Assembly: GCF_030704535.1 (NCBI RefSeq)
Contig: NC_081807.1
Span: forward strand, 1,777,001-1,841,000
Length of the DNA: 64,000 nucleotides
Reading direction: 5' to 3'
DNA from: Vitis vinifera
Taxonomy: Eukaryota > Streptophyta > Magnoliopsida > Vitales > Vitaceae
Below, in pieces: positions 25,558 to 38,280 of this stretch. The first letter of the stretch is position 1. The number at the start of each line of letters is the position of its first letter. The notes below the pieces were generated by a model that was given only the letters and a program-made list of their open reading frames with translations, did not search any database and was not told the origin of the DNA. A program made the position numbers and the translations under genes.

Positions 25558-28500
25558 CTCCCCCTCAAGCTGGAGCATATATGTCATATGCACCAAGCTT
25601 GTTACAAATATATTTAATCCTAGGACCTCTGAGAGATTTAGTGAAGATGTCTGCTAGTTGATCATTTGAATTAACAAAACTTGTAGCAACACATCCTGAT
25701 GCGATCTTCTCTCTAATGAAATGACAGTCAACTTCAATATGCTTGGTCCTTTCATGAAAGACTGGATTGGATGCAATATGTAATGCGGCCTGGTTATCAC
25801 AGATGAGTTTCATCTGTTCATCCTTTCCAAATCTCAACTCTCGAAGAAGGTGTCTCAACCATATGAGTTCACATGTTGCCAAAGCCATAGCTCGATACTC
25901 GGCTTCAGCGCTAGATCTGACCACTACATCTTGTTTCTTACTCTTTCAAGATATTAGATTACCTCCAATAAAAACACAGTACCCTGAAGTGGAACGTCTA
26001 TCTGTGGGTGAGCCAGCCCAATCTGCATCTGTGTAACCAACAACCTGAGTATGACCTCTGTTCTCATACAACACACCTTGGCCTGGTGTACTTTTGATAT
26101 ATCGAAGAATGCGGATTACGGCATCCCAATGGCTATCACATGGTGACTGTAGGAATTGACTAACAACACTCACAGGAAAAGAAATGTCTGGACGAGTAAT
26201 GGTGAGATAGTTCAATTTACCTACGAGCCGTCGATATCTCCCGGGGTCTCCTAAAGGCTCCCCCTGTCCTGGTACAAGTTTGACATTCGGATCCATAGGT
26301 GTGTCTACCGGTTTACAATCTAACATACCGGTTTCTTCCAGGATGTCTAAAGCATACTTCCTTTGGGAAAGGACCACACCAGAACTGGATTGAGCTATCT
26401 CAATTCCCAAGAAATACTTGAGTTTCCCCAAGTCTTTGGTCTGAAAGTGAGTAAAAAGATGTTGCTTTAGTTTCTGAATACCATCCTGATCACTGCCTGT
26501 AATGACGATGTCGTCCACATAAACAACCAAATAAATACACTGCCCCAAGGAATTATGATGATAGAAAACTGAATGGTCTGATGTACTGCGAAGCATGCCA
26601 AACTCTTGAACAACAGAACTAAAACGGCCAAACCATGCTCGAGGAGATTGTTTCAAGCCATATAGAGAATGGCGTAACCTGCACACTAAACCAGACTCCC
26701 CCTGAGCAACAAAACCAGGAGGTTGCTCCATATAAACTTCCTCGACAAGATCACCATGAAGGAAGGCATTTTTAATATCCAACTGATAAAGAGGCCAAGA
26801 ACACATAGCAGCCATGGAGAGAAGCAGACGGACAAAAGCAATCTTGGCAACAGGGGAGAATGTGTCACCATAATCAGAACCATAAACCTGAGTATAGCCT
26901 TTAGCAACTAAGCGGGCCTTAAGGCGATCAACCTGACCATCAGGACCAACCTTAACTGCGTAGACCCAACGACAGCCAACTGTAGATTTACCAGAGGGCA
27001 AAACAACAAGATCCCAAGTGCCAGTAGAGTGCAGAGCAGCCATTTCATCCATCATTGCCTGTCGCCAGCCTGGATGGGAAAGAGCTTCATGGGTGCTCTT
27101 TGGAAGAGAAACAGAGGATATAGAAGAAACAAAAGCAGAATAGGGTGAAGATAATCGATGATAACTCAAAAAATTGTAAATAGGATGAGGATTACGAGTA
27201 GAGCGAGTACCTTTCCGAATAGCAATGGGTAAATCATCAGGAGAAGGCAGAGCCGGGGCAGGAGAAGCCGAAGGGGTAGGAAGTGAGTCAGCAGGTGCCT
27301 CAGCAAATGGGAGAGGAGCAGCGACACGAGGGCGACGATGATAAACCTGAAGTGGTCGAGGAGGCATAGCATCAGGTGGGGAGACAATGGGAATGGGCAA
27401 GACTTCAGAAACAGGAAGAGACTCAGAAGTGGTGGAAAAGAATGGTGAGTCCTCAAAGAAGGTGACATCAGCGGAGATAAAGTATCGATGAGTCTCAAGG
27501 GAATAACAACGATAACCCTTTTGAAGTCTAGAATATCCCAAGAAAAGGCACTTCATGGCTTTGGCGGAAAGCTTGTCCTGTCCAGGAGTGAGAATATGAA
27601 CAAAGCAAGTACAACCAAAGACACGAGGAGGAAGGAAATAAAGTGGTTGGTCAGGGAAGAGAAGGGAGTGAGGAATCTGATCGTGTAAGACAGAGGAGGG
27701 CATACGATTAATCAAATAACAAGCGGTAAGAACAGCGTCCCCCCAAAAACGAAAAGGAACATTACCATGGAGGAGGATAGTACGAGCTGTCTCAACAAGA
27801 TGTCGATTCTTGCGTTCAGCTACCCCATTTTGTTGAGGAGTATGAGCACAAGAAGACTGATGAAGAATCCCATGATGAGACATAAACGAAGTAAATGGGG
27901 CTGAAAAATATTCCCTAGCATTGTCACTGCGTAACACACGAATAGAAATATTGAACTGGGTTTGGATTTCAGCATAAAATTTCTGGAAAATAGAGAATAA
28001 CTCAGCTCGATTTTTCATTAAAAATAACCAAGTACATCGAGAGTAGTCATCAATGAAAGTGACAAAATACTGAAATCCTAAAGTAGACGCAGTCCGACAA
28101 GGACCCCAAACATCAGTGTGGACAAGCTCAAAAGGAGACTTTGCCCGATTATTCAAACGCTTTGGGAACGAGACACGAATATGTTTCCCAAGCTGACATG
28201 ACTCACACGGAAGCGACGACAAAGTGGAAAAACGAGGGACCATCTTCTGGAACTTGGAGAGACTAGGATGACCCAGACGATTGTGAATGAGGAGAGGAGC
28301 ATCAGTGGAAATGCAAACTGCAGCAGATGAATCCGAGGTGAGGTGATAGAGGCCTTGAGACTCACGTCCTATGCCAATCGTCTTCCCCGTACTCCGGTCC
28401 TGCAAGGTCACAAATTTATCAGAAAAGGTAATAGAGCAATTAAGAGTACGAGTGAGTTTGCTGATGGAAATAAGATTAAAAGGACATTCAGGAGTATAAA

Positions 28501-29561
28501 GGACATAAGTGAGAGGTAGAGAAGGCAGAGGAAGGGCTAAACCAATACCTTTAGCCACAGTTTGAGAACCATTAGCTAAGGTAACAGTAGGTAAAGCAGA
28601 GGTAGTAGTAATGGAGGAGAAAAGATCCTTATTACCAGATAGGTGATCAGAAGCTCCAGAATCTAAAATCCAGGGTCCAAGAGAAGATGTGTGGGTAAGG
28701 CAGGCTGAGGCATTACCAGGCTGGGCAACAGAGGCAATAGAAGCCTGAGATGTCTGAGATGCGGAGGAGCTCGGAGGCTGAGGCAGCGGAGAATCAGAGG
28801 ACTGGGCCATATGGGCAGTGCGAGGAGGCCGTCCATGTAACTGATAGCAACGATCGCGAGTTTTAGTAGCCATATCCACTTATCTAGAGAATGAAGTATG
28901 TTTGGATCGAAGAGAGCCCTAATACGGCTTCAGATTGCGGCGTGGCACCACCGAAAAAGGGAGACGGCCTCAGATCGCGGCGTGGTACCACCAGAAAGGT
29001 GGAAGAACACTTCCCAAGGCACGTGCAGGGATTGGGGTGGAGAAAAAATAGTCGGAGCTTCGCCGGAAAGACTGTTTGGAGGGCCGACGGAGACAAAAAT
29101 CCCCAAAAGAGGTACGTGCAGGGCTCAGATGGGAGAACCAAGGATGTAGGGAGGCTGGTCGGCGTCAGGCGAAGCTGGAGGAGGAGGCGCGTCGCCGGAA
29201 AAGGCCTCACGCGCCCTCACGAGCCGGCGCGTGAGATTCAGTCGCCGGCCGGAAAATTGCGCGTGACTGGCGCGTGGATGAGATTTTGGTTCCGGTGCCT
29301 TCACAAAAGTTGGAGATCTCCTCCAGGCGCTCCTTCTGGTATGGTCGGTGTCGGAAAAAGACGTCGCCGGAAAGTTCGCCGGAAAGTTCGCCGGAAAATT
29401 TTGCCGGCGGTGAGTGTTTTCTGACGACGATCCGACTAACCGGAAAGTATTGGGAGATGGGGAAGGTGACCGGAATGAAACACGGTCACCGGAAGGTTTC
29501 CGGGAGTTGATGACACGGGAAACTAGAAAGAATTAGGTTTTCTCCCTTGGCTCTGATACCA

Positions 29562-29697
29562 TGTTGAGAGAGAGAGAGGAGAAAAACCTTAATTCTCATT
29601 AATCTGAATAACTTACAATTGAGCAATATATATATGCAAGGCTAGGAGTCCTAACTACCATACAAGATTATATACTATAAATACATTATATTCAACA
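29562..29697 (-). repeat. Copia 5' LTR
   Basis: 136-bp direct repeat. Its inner edge touches the TGGTATCAGAGC primer-binding site, and its outer edge touches the second ACTAC. Confidence 0.95.
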
Positions 29698-30034
29698 ACT
29701 ACATTTGAACAGAATGCTCAAATCATGATTAGACATGTAAGGACTGGAAAAATGGGAGAATGTAGCAAAGAAAGAAAGGGAAAATAGGGGGGGAAAGGGG
29801 GTTGCAGAAGGCTTGGTTCACCAACTAAGGTCAAATAGACAAATTGCAGGCAGAGGTCAAGTATGATAGAGGGTAGGCTGTACTTACCCCTGAAGCGGGT
29901 AATGTTGTTGACGGAGAGAGTCCCCAATGCCGATTAGGTCCAAGGCCCTCCAAGCATTGGTCCATGCTGTGAACGAAAACCCTGTCATTCTCAAACTATC
30001 TGATGATTCCAGCACTAAGCTTCAAAAACCCAGC

Positions 30035-32244
30035 CTGCAAAACTCAGTAATAAGGAGAAATCCTTTATCTTTTTGTCCAAAACATGAATTCAGGGGAAAC
30101 ATAAAACACCATTATTTAGGAGGGCTCAGAAGTTTTGAAGAATACAGAAAAATGATCATTTGCAGAAACCATTTTGTTCCCGCAGCAACAAAACCATGCA
30201 ATGTAGCCTGGTTTAAAATTGCCATTGTGATAAAAAAAAAAATTGAGTACAAAGTATATTTTTTGGCTCCAACTCAGGCAGAGTAACTACCTGGCCTGAT
30301 AGGTTTGTGAGTAGCCTAAGTCTCTAAAACAACCTGAACTATCCATGCTCAAGTAAACAGCAGCTTTGATTGGAGCTCATTTGTGAAACAAACAAGCCAA
30401 GCTCAATCCTAATTTGGAGCTCATTAATTTTTTTTATTTGAGCCTGAGCCATCCTACTAGTCAACCCAAGTACCCAACCCAGATATGCCACAGCCATAAC
30501 TCTTGCCAGCAGAATTTTGATGCACAAGATCAGAATGCTCCTATAGCTCGCCAGCAGAGGCAAGATGCATAGAAAAATAGATCTCAGGTAAAAGAAAATT
30601 TGTTCGATTCTGGTGATTACCCCAACTGCAGCCATGATTTAGAGAATATTTCTATGTTCCATTACCTAACAGCTTAAACTTTTGGGTTGATGATATCAGG
30701 GCTAAAGGTTCAATCCTTTCAGTCTCTTTATTTCCTGTTTTTCTCTTAATAGTATCTCAAATTTTTAACTAGAGGAAGTACAGTACCCTTAAATGAGAAG
30801 TTTGAATCTATATATCTAAAAAGCTTGTACTTTGAAGAATTCTGATTTCTGTTTTGCCTTTGTTTGGCTGCTGAGAAAACTGGGAAAAATACACCCACAA
30901 GAATCTAAATGTGAGCAATAAGCTCAATAAAAAAATTTGCATCATCTTTCACCAATGCTAAAACACACTTTATCCATTCTTGTTTCCTTCCATCAACTTT
31001 TACCTCTCTGTTTCAAAAAGTTTATTTATCACTATAACCCATAATCTCTCATAAAATACTTGTTTACAAAAATTTAAACCGATATAGAGCTTTTAGGCCT
31101 TAAATTATCCTCATCTCTAAACATTTTAATACATAATGGGATCGTATAAGTGTTAAGTTATCAATTGACAAAAAAAGTTATGCCAATGGATTGGTCTCTT
31201 GAACAAATCTGCAGTGGAATGACTCTGCAGTCTACCCAGCTTAATAAAATACTATACCAAATATGATATGAAAGGAGAAAAGGATAAGAATAATGTACAC
31301 TACATGAAGGTGGATCTAAATTTGCTATAAAAATTCATTCCTATATGCATTCTATCATGGTTGATTTGGTGTATCCAACGAATCTGCAGTTACCCAGATT
31401 AACAAAACACTATATATCACACGTAGGATGCAAGCACAACAACAGTGAATTACCACTCTCCCAATCACAGATCACCCCACATCAGATGCTGGGCCATTCC
31501 CTTTGGTAATGATCCATACCCATCACGATGAAACTTCACAGATCATCAAGCTATCAGTAAATAATGCAGCTTGAGTAGTAAAGCATTATGAATAATGTAC
31601 ATCATGTGAAGGCAATGCATTTAAATGAGAAGTTTGAATCTATGAATCCAAACAATTTAAACATAGAAACTTCCTAATGTCTGTTCCCCTCCGTTTGGCT
31701 GCTGAGAAAACGGAGAAAAATGGACTGCAAAACAAAGCCAAATGGGAGCCCTGACCACATTCGAATGGAGATCCTTGTTTTCAGAGCTCCCAATAATGAA
31801 AATTTTCACTTCTTTTTCTTGCATTTTTTGTCAGTGGGCAAACAGCGGGAAAATCACCCAAGATCCTGAGTCTTTGACAGTGAGATCTGAGATCTTCCAT
31901 TGCCATGAAACGACAGCATTTTATCCCTCCATGTAACACCATAAAAACGCTCCGGCAACTGCCATTCTGCACTTTGCAATTAAAACGCATCGTTTTGAAC
32001 TTGACTTTGACGCTATGTTTGGTTGAAGGAAAATTTGAAGGAAAATGCAAAGAAAGTAAAATTTGTTGTACTTCTATTATCAAGAAAAGAGAAGCTGCGG
32101 TGGTTTATTTTGCTTGAGAAACACAAACAGAAATGCATGGACATCCTTCTATTATCAAGAAGCTATGTTCCATCCGATTTTAGGGAATAGAAATCAGAAA
32201 TTTAGGAATCTCATGACAATAAAAACAAAAGCATAAGAGTTGCA
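30035..32244. other. Remnant upstream (intron 1-like) sequence of the monooxygenase pseudogene
   Basis: Blocks here match intron 1 of the right-hand copy: 30690-30780 resembles 36690-36790, and both 30784-30893 and 31623-31719 resemble 36985-37090 (each has a TTTGGCTG.TGAGAAAA core). Part of the intron has therefore been duplicated again within this copy. The stretch at about 32010-32070 resembles one end of the foldback element at 41649-41983. No exon 1 is found. Confidence 0.55.
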
Positions 32245-35200
32245 TCAAGACATGCTGAGCTTCCCACAATCAAAATCAGCCTTCTTTAACGGTACCCCAG
32301 CAAGGAGTGCAGAGATTTTATCCCTGATGAAGTTCAACATCTTCCCATCACTCTGCTGTATAAAACCCACCAGGTAAGAAGATGTGATGAGATCAATGCC
32401 TCTGTATCTCCTCTCCTTAGCGTATTTCTCCAACCCCATTTTGATCCTCTTGAATTCCTCCTCTTCTTTTTCTTCAGCTTTGTTTTTTGGTTTCTTTGAC
32501 AATGCTTCAGCAAGACACCTGGCTAAGACAACAGTGTCTTCTAAGGCTGAACACGCACCTTGCCCAAGATCTGGTGTCATGGGGTGGAGTGCATCCCCAG
32601 CCACACAAACATTGTCTTTGCTGATATTCCCCCATAGAAGCTCCCATGGATATCTGAATCTCATTTGAGCTAATGAAATAGAATCCATTTCAGTGCTTTC
32701 TACAACTGCCTTTACTTGATCAGGTACGTTTCCCAGATTGCTCAATGCGAATTGCTTCATCTTAGCTGGGTCATTTTCCATCTGTTTTTCTGTATCATTT
32801 CATGAATGAATCAAAGAAAACTTAGGAACTGCCCAAATAAAGGTCATACATACTGACAAGTAACACACAACATTCAGGTTTCAATCCTTCCAATCAACAT
32901 GGAAATGAGTAAAAAAAAATGATAAACGATTTTATCATTGAAAGTAGTCTTGTAATCGTTCGTCCAGGCAACAAAATTTTGTTTTGGAGTTTAAAAGCTT
33001 GTTTAAAGAGTGATGCAACATAAGTGAACTCTTTCTAACTGACATGGCAAAATACATTTCTGCTTCCATTCTAGAGCAAATGCTCACCATTCTCCATTTT
33101 ATTGCAAAAATAACATCACAACATAAAACAGGATTCAAGACAGAAAGTTCAGTCAGAAAGAGTATCATTTTCCTGTGTCTAAAGGTGATGCCATGGTAAA
33201 TCCTGTTTTTCTTTCAGTTCAAAAACCTTCATCCCACAATGTCAAAAATGGTGTTGCTGCATGTAGGAGAATTCAGCTTTAATGAATTTTTTTTTTCTTT
33301 GTGCAAGAATGATGCTATACAAGTCAACTTCTTGTTTTCTAAGTCACTGTTTGGATCACATGGCAGGACACCCATTACTGTGATCTCTGGATCAGGACTT
33401 ATTCTTTTTCACTCTCAAATTCAATAATCTTGAGAATTTTTAATTCCTTTTCTGATTCTCATTCTTAAGTAGAGGTGAGAAGTCACTCATCATTAGTTCA
33501 TAGAGGTTAGCCCTCAAAAGCCTACATGGATTTTATGTTTTGGAAGCAGGGAAGGATTCCTATCCTTTAACCCATGGTGGTGACCCTTGGGTCCCTATGG
33601 ATTCAACCCTGTGAATGGTGTTGTCCTGCTTTCCCCATCCTTGTGGCAGGTGTCAACATGACCCCATTAAATAAGGGCATTCATGAGGGATTCTGATACA
33701 TAATCATTCCTTCTATGGGAAGAGTTGATTCCTTCAAGTTCGTCTCACTTCATATCCTCTCCACATGATTTTCACACTTCCTCAAAGGCATCCCACTTAG
33801 GGCATGGTACCCTGATGCTCTTATGTCAGCTCAAGTCAAGAGTAGAGATTCAGGGATCCCATATGGATTTAGTGCACCTTGACAATGGATTTAACCTTCC
33901 TACCATTGTACTCTGGGACAAGTTGAGGGTGGTCTTAATTTAGAGGATGGAGCTGAAGACTCATCAAGGTGAGGTAGCTCATACATACATCAGACCCGTT
34001 TTAACCCGAAATGGGAGGTAGGGAATACATGATCATCAAGGAAGCATCACCACCTAATGTGATGTGTCACTACAAGCATGGTGGTCTTAGTAGAAAGTTT
34101 GATTGGTATAGGTTGAAGCCTTCCATTGGTTGGCCTAACCTACCAGTGGAATTCAACCATAAGCCTCTATATAAAAGGTTTAATTGTGCATAATAACAAG
34201 ATAAGACTCCAATCACTTTGGTCTTTGGTCTTTGGCCTCCCAAAGGGCTCTTGAATCCATCTCCATGAGAAGATGGGTCCCTCTCCATGAGAAGATGGGT
34301 CCCTCTCCTATGTCCTTTTTGATGCCCCTTCTCCATTTTGAGACAATTGCCTTTGGCTCCCCTTCCTCTCTTCCCCATCCCCAACACTCTCCTCTTAGTC
34401 TGCTCTACTTCCTCCTCAAGCTTTGACGCTTCACTGACCTCCTAGCTCACCTTTTACACTACTAAGAATTGCCCTTCAGAAAATACCATTGCCACATCAA
34501 TCAAGAATGAGATCATCTGATTTTTAAAAGAGAGTTCTAATAGCAAGAGCAAAAATTAGTCGTACCTTCATTTTTTTTGTTGGGGGGTGGGCATGACTCA
34601 CTCAAGCATAATGCATATTTAATAAAACACACTATAATTCTAGTGAGAATGAAAGGGTTACCTTGGCTGGAAGGTGTAAAGGCCATAAACCAATACACAG
34701 TCTTATCATCACAAGGGATAAAACCAGATCGAACACCTTTCCCAAAGAACTGCAGGAATTTGGGCTCAAAACCATGACCACTCTTGAAATATGCATAGGC
34801 TCGAAAGGCATATCGCCTTGTAAAAGCTGGCTTCTTCAAGCCAGCCATTTTGCCACCATTGAGTTCACTCCATCGCATCCGATCAACACCTTCCAATTCA
34901 AGTATTGTTACAAATAGTGTCTGAGAAATTAGACTCAAAACTTCCCATATACAATAATATATAAAAATAAAAATGTGCCCCAATTAGACCATTAATAACA
35001 TTGTCGATTGGTGGGACGACTATAAAAAGAATATAGTTACCTCCTTCATTGAACCCATATTCAATAATTATGATGTATTTGATTTATATCCATTGAGTAA
35101 TTAGTCAACCTACAGCATACCACCTGTTTATCTGACAATAAATGTTAGACTGATTTTACCTTGGTTTTAAGAATGGATCCATCAGCAAGATGCACCAGCT

Positions 35201-38026
35201 TCAAGTAGCCTGATTCCTCAACAGAAACAACCTTGGAGGAATACCTGATTGTGCCATTTGGCAGTTCTTTTAGAAGGGCTTCTAATAGCACCTTCCTTTG
35301 AAGACACCGAATATCATGCTCTCCACTAAATAAGACCAAACCCCACAAGATGATAAAAATCAGAAAGTGCTCAAAATCACAATCAATAAATAAAGAAAAA
35401 TGACTGATATGGTATATTTTTTCAATTGAGAGATGCCCACCAAAAGTAACCAACACTAATATAGTTGGGACTATGATAAGTTGAATTGGGGATATATAGA
35501 TGATTTGGCTAGCTAGTTTGAGATCAACTGATGAGTCAAAACAATTACTATTGTGCATGAAAAAACTTACTTTTTTCCTTTGGCCTTAAATGATATTTCT
35601 GAAGTTTGAAGACCTGATACTGTAGAGGCAGACTGCAACCTGAAATCAGATCCCTGCAGTTATTTTACATGCTAACGTGGAGAGTCATAAACCCACGTCC
35701 ACAATGAGACTCACAAATCATTGAACAAACGGTAGTATGCTAGCATGGCATGCAGAAGTATACTAACACACCAACAGACTATCTCAGTTCCTTTCGGCCA
35801 GCCCTATATCCAGTTTTGCAAATTTACAGAGGTGGATGGATCCATATCTCCTCACAATCCTGCAATCCCTTTTTATGATTGCAGACTAGAAATTAAATAC
35901 TTACTTTATTTTAAGTTAAATGTTCATGCAGGGCAAATCGCATTATGGTGGATGGTGCATATTTCTGAGACTAGTCAATAAAAATCTTTTCAAATGAAAG
36001 ACCAGAAGGATACAAATTCTACACCACAACACATAGGAAAAGAATTGTGAATGGGCACAAACCATTCGAAATCACTATCCTTCATTGAAAACAGAAATGC
36101 CTCACACTATCATTAGACATAATTATTGGCTAAATGGTAGATGATTGCAAAAAATAGAGCGATGGCTCTTAATCAACTAAGATCAAATGGACTAATTGCA
36201 AGTATAGGTTAATTGTGATGGAGGGTGGGTCAGAGTTACCCATAAAGCTGGTTATGATGTTGACGGAGATAGTCTCCAACGCCTATAGCATCCAAAGCCC
36301 TCCACGCATTGGTCCATGTAATGAATGCAAACCCAGTCACTCTCAAACTATGCGATGATTCCAGCACTAAGCTTCGCAAACCCAGCCTGAATAACCAAAT
36401 AATGAGTAGAGAATCCATAAATTTTTTGTTCTCCAAAACCACAAACTTGCAAAAACAACAAACATTAAACGGGGGAATCAAGCGAAACATAAACAACACC
36501 ATTTAAGAAGACTCAATAGTCTGAACAAAATCGAAAAAGGATATTTTTCGGAAACTATCTTAGTCCTCCTTAAATCACACAATTTAATTTCTTGCTGGTT
36601 AAGCATCTTCCTTAAAACAAATGATACTATCAAGCTTTAGCTGACTTGAAATGCACCATTGACCTAACAGCTTAAAATTTTTGGTCGAATCATTGTTGAA
36701 CCTGGAATCTGAGCTTTAGTTCAATCCTCTCGGTCTGTTTATTTTCCATTTTTCTCTTAATCAATACTATCTCAAATTTTAACTAGATGAAGTACAGATT
36801 TTTCATTGGAACGTTTACAAACTACAACCATAGTAATGGCTTTTCTTAGACCAAACCCATAAAGAATTATCGAAAATCTGACAGGAAAATTGGTAATTAA
36901 ATCGATTTTCTCACATCAAAATAACCCATATCAAAAAGTCAAAGAAATCTTCTCAATAGATTCTAAGAAAAATGAAAAATTCATCCCGTAAATGAGAAGT
37001 CTGATTTCATAGATCTAAACAATCTATACATAGAAGCTTCCTAACATATGTTTACCCCCATTTGGCTGGTGAGAAAACCGAGTAAAAGACACCCTCTTTG
37101 GAAGCCAATTCCGATTCTTTTTTCCCACCAGCCAAACAGAGCCTTCAGATGGAGGGGTAGTTATTACTTATTACTTATTAGTTAGGAAAATTCTACAATA
37201 CGACCCTATTAGTTATTACTTATTATTAATTTATTACCACGAACCAGGAATTTTCGCTGCAATGAAACGCACCGTTTTTGCCATCTACGTTAAAACTCAC
37301 ATAAACAACACCATCAAAACGCACCGTTGTGGACAAATTTCACACAAATAACACCATCAAAACGCAGCGTTTTTGACAAATTTCATATTCTCCCATCCCT
37401 CTTAATAATTTTGTTTTTGACAAAATTTTCATTTATTTGATAATATTTTTAGAAAGCACTTCTACTATAAAAAATATTATTGAAAAAAAAGCAAATCAAG
37501 GGTTTTATAAAATTTAGAAAACACTTTCAAAAAGTTAAAAAAGCACTTATAGTGTTTTTTTGGAAAAATATCTAATAAATTATTTTTTAAAAATTGTCAC
37601 GTTCTTAAAATTTATTTGGTAATAATTTTAAAGTGTGTTTGGCCGTTTTTACTTAAAAGTGTTTTTAATAAAACTATTTTATCCGAAAGAACTTTTAGAA
37701 AAATTATTTTTAAATATTATAAATAATTTTTCAATATTTTTTAAATTTTAATAAAATAGTATAAAAAATTGTTTTGAAGAAATAAGAAGTTTGTGGTCAA
37801 AGACAGTTGGACTCTCAAACAAACTCTTTTTTCAACGGTACTATAATTCACCTTCATTTTTATTCCGGTCTTCTTATTCCCGACAGGGAGGGAAACAAAA
37901 CCAATAATACAAAGAAAGAAAAAGGCACGAGGCATGGTGGGGTGGGGGGTACCTGTGGAGTCCCAAGGCAGTGGTAAGGCCTGCAATTCCAGCTCCCACA
38001 ATCACTATGTCTTCAACTGCATCCAT
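32245..38026 (-). CDS. MO2-like FAD-dependent monooxygenase, reading frame broken in exon 5
   Basis: Six exons on the minus strand: 38026-37953, 36386-36240, 35639-35571, 35325-35160, 34889-34662 and 32789-32245; all splice sites are GT-AG. The order is the FAD dinucleotide motif [10 protein letters not shown] in exon 1, [16 protein letters not shown] in exon 2, the CDG motif in exon 5, and [14 protein letters not shown] in exon 6. This is the plan of class A flavoprotein monooxygenases of the plant MO2 group (about 407 residues; salicylate-hydroxylase-like). The substrate is unknown for this copy. Exon 5 has 228 bp where the phases need 229: after VNSMVAKW a G appears to be missing (CTGGCTTG), giving a premature stop. 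It may be an allele-specific loss, a sequencing error or a young pseudogene. Confidence 0.8.
33480..34430. other. Unclassified repeat-like block in monooxygenase intron 5
   Basis: Intron 5 is long (34661-32790) and this block differs in composition from its surroundings. It holds CTATATAAAAGG (about 34167-34178) like the TATA region of an LTR, and a 25-bp tandem duplication (about 34261-34310, sharing CATGAGAAGATGGGTCCCTC). It could be a solo LTR-like fossil, but I could not find its two ends or a target duplication. Confidence 0.3.
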
Positions 38027-38102
38027 CGTCTTCTTCCTCTCTGTTCCTCTCTACTCTTATCTATAGGAGCTCTGAGCTTTGGTTTTGGGAATGAATACAG
38101 AG

Positions 38103-38112
38103 ATTTATATAG
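38103..38112 (-). promoter_or_regulatory. TATA box of the MO2-like gene
   Basis: CTATATAAAT on the minus strand, about 80 bp upstream of the ATG at 38026, at a suitable distance for a short leader. Confidence 0.6.
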
Positions 38113-38280
38113 AGAGGGCAAGGTGTTGGAACTTGGAAGTATGTGGCCACACGTCCCCAATAATTCATGGTGGCTGCCTGATGATGGGCCCATGAATCCC
38201 AAGTTTGATTCGAAATAGTCCTTTTGGCCATATATATGTATATTATACTTGTGAGACCTATTTTGAAACATTTCTGGTTT

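Larger units (their letters stand above)
25422..29697 (-). mobile_element. Ty1/Copia LTR retrotransposon, young, broken
   Basis: 4276-bp element on the minus strand with 136-bp LTRs (TGTTGA...TCAACA) at both ends, a primer-binding site complementary to initiator tRNA-Met next to the 5' LTR (29549-29561), a purine-rich tract next to the 3' LTR (about 25558-25572), and 5-bp target duplications ACTAC (25417-25421 and 29698-29702). Parts in order: a short gag-like end, protease (DSGASDHLSG), integrase, reverse transcriptase (YVDD) and RNase H, the Copia order. The two LTRs look identical, so insertion is recent. The coding region looks broken, about two breaks, and a full gag is not recognisable; it may be non-autonomous. 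It sits in an intron of the monooxygenase pseudogene. Confidence 0.95.
23662..30034 (-). pseudogene. FAD-dependent monooxygenase (MO2-like) pseudogene, split by a Copia element
   Basis: Remnants of five exons align with the neighbouring copy at 32.2-38.0 kb and keep its splice sites: exon 2 at 30034-29888 (147 bp), exon 3 at 25121-25053 (69 bp), exon 4 at 24842-24677 (166 bp), exon 5 at 24476-24286 (191 bp against 228 bp), exon 6 at 24219-23662. Exon 1 with the FAD dinucleotide motif is not found upstream. Exon 2 has an early stop, exon 5 has an in-frame stop and an internal loss of about 37 bp, and exon 6 has a frameshift plus further stops. The motif [14 protein letters not shown] is still readable. 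A Copia element occupies intron 2. No functional product is expected. Confidence 0.9.

Noticed and set aside
28884-29510. Overlapping open frames on both strands in the GC-rich Copia leader
   Set aside because: GC-rich sequence lacks stops by composition. The frames contain no known domain and sit inside the element.
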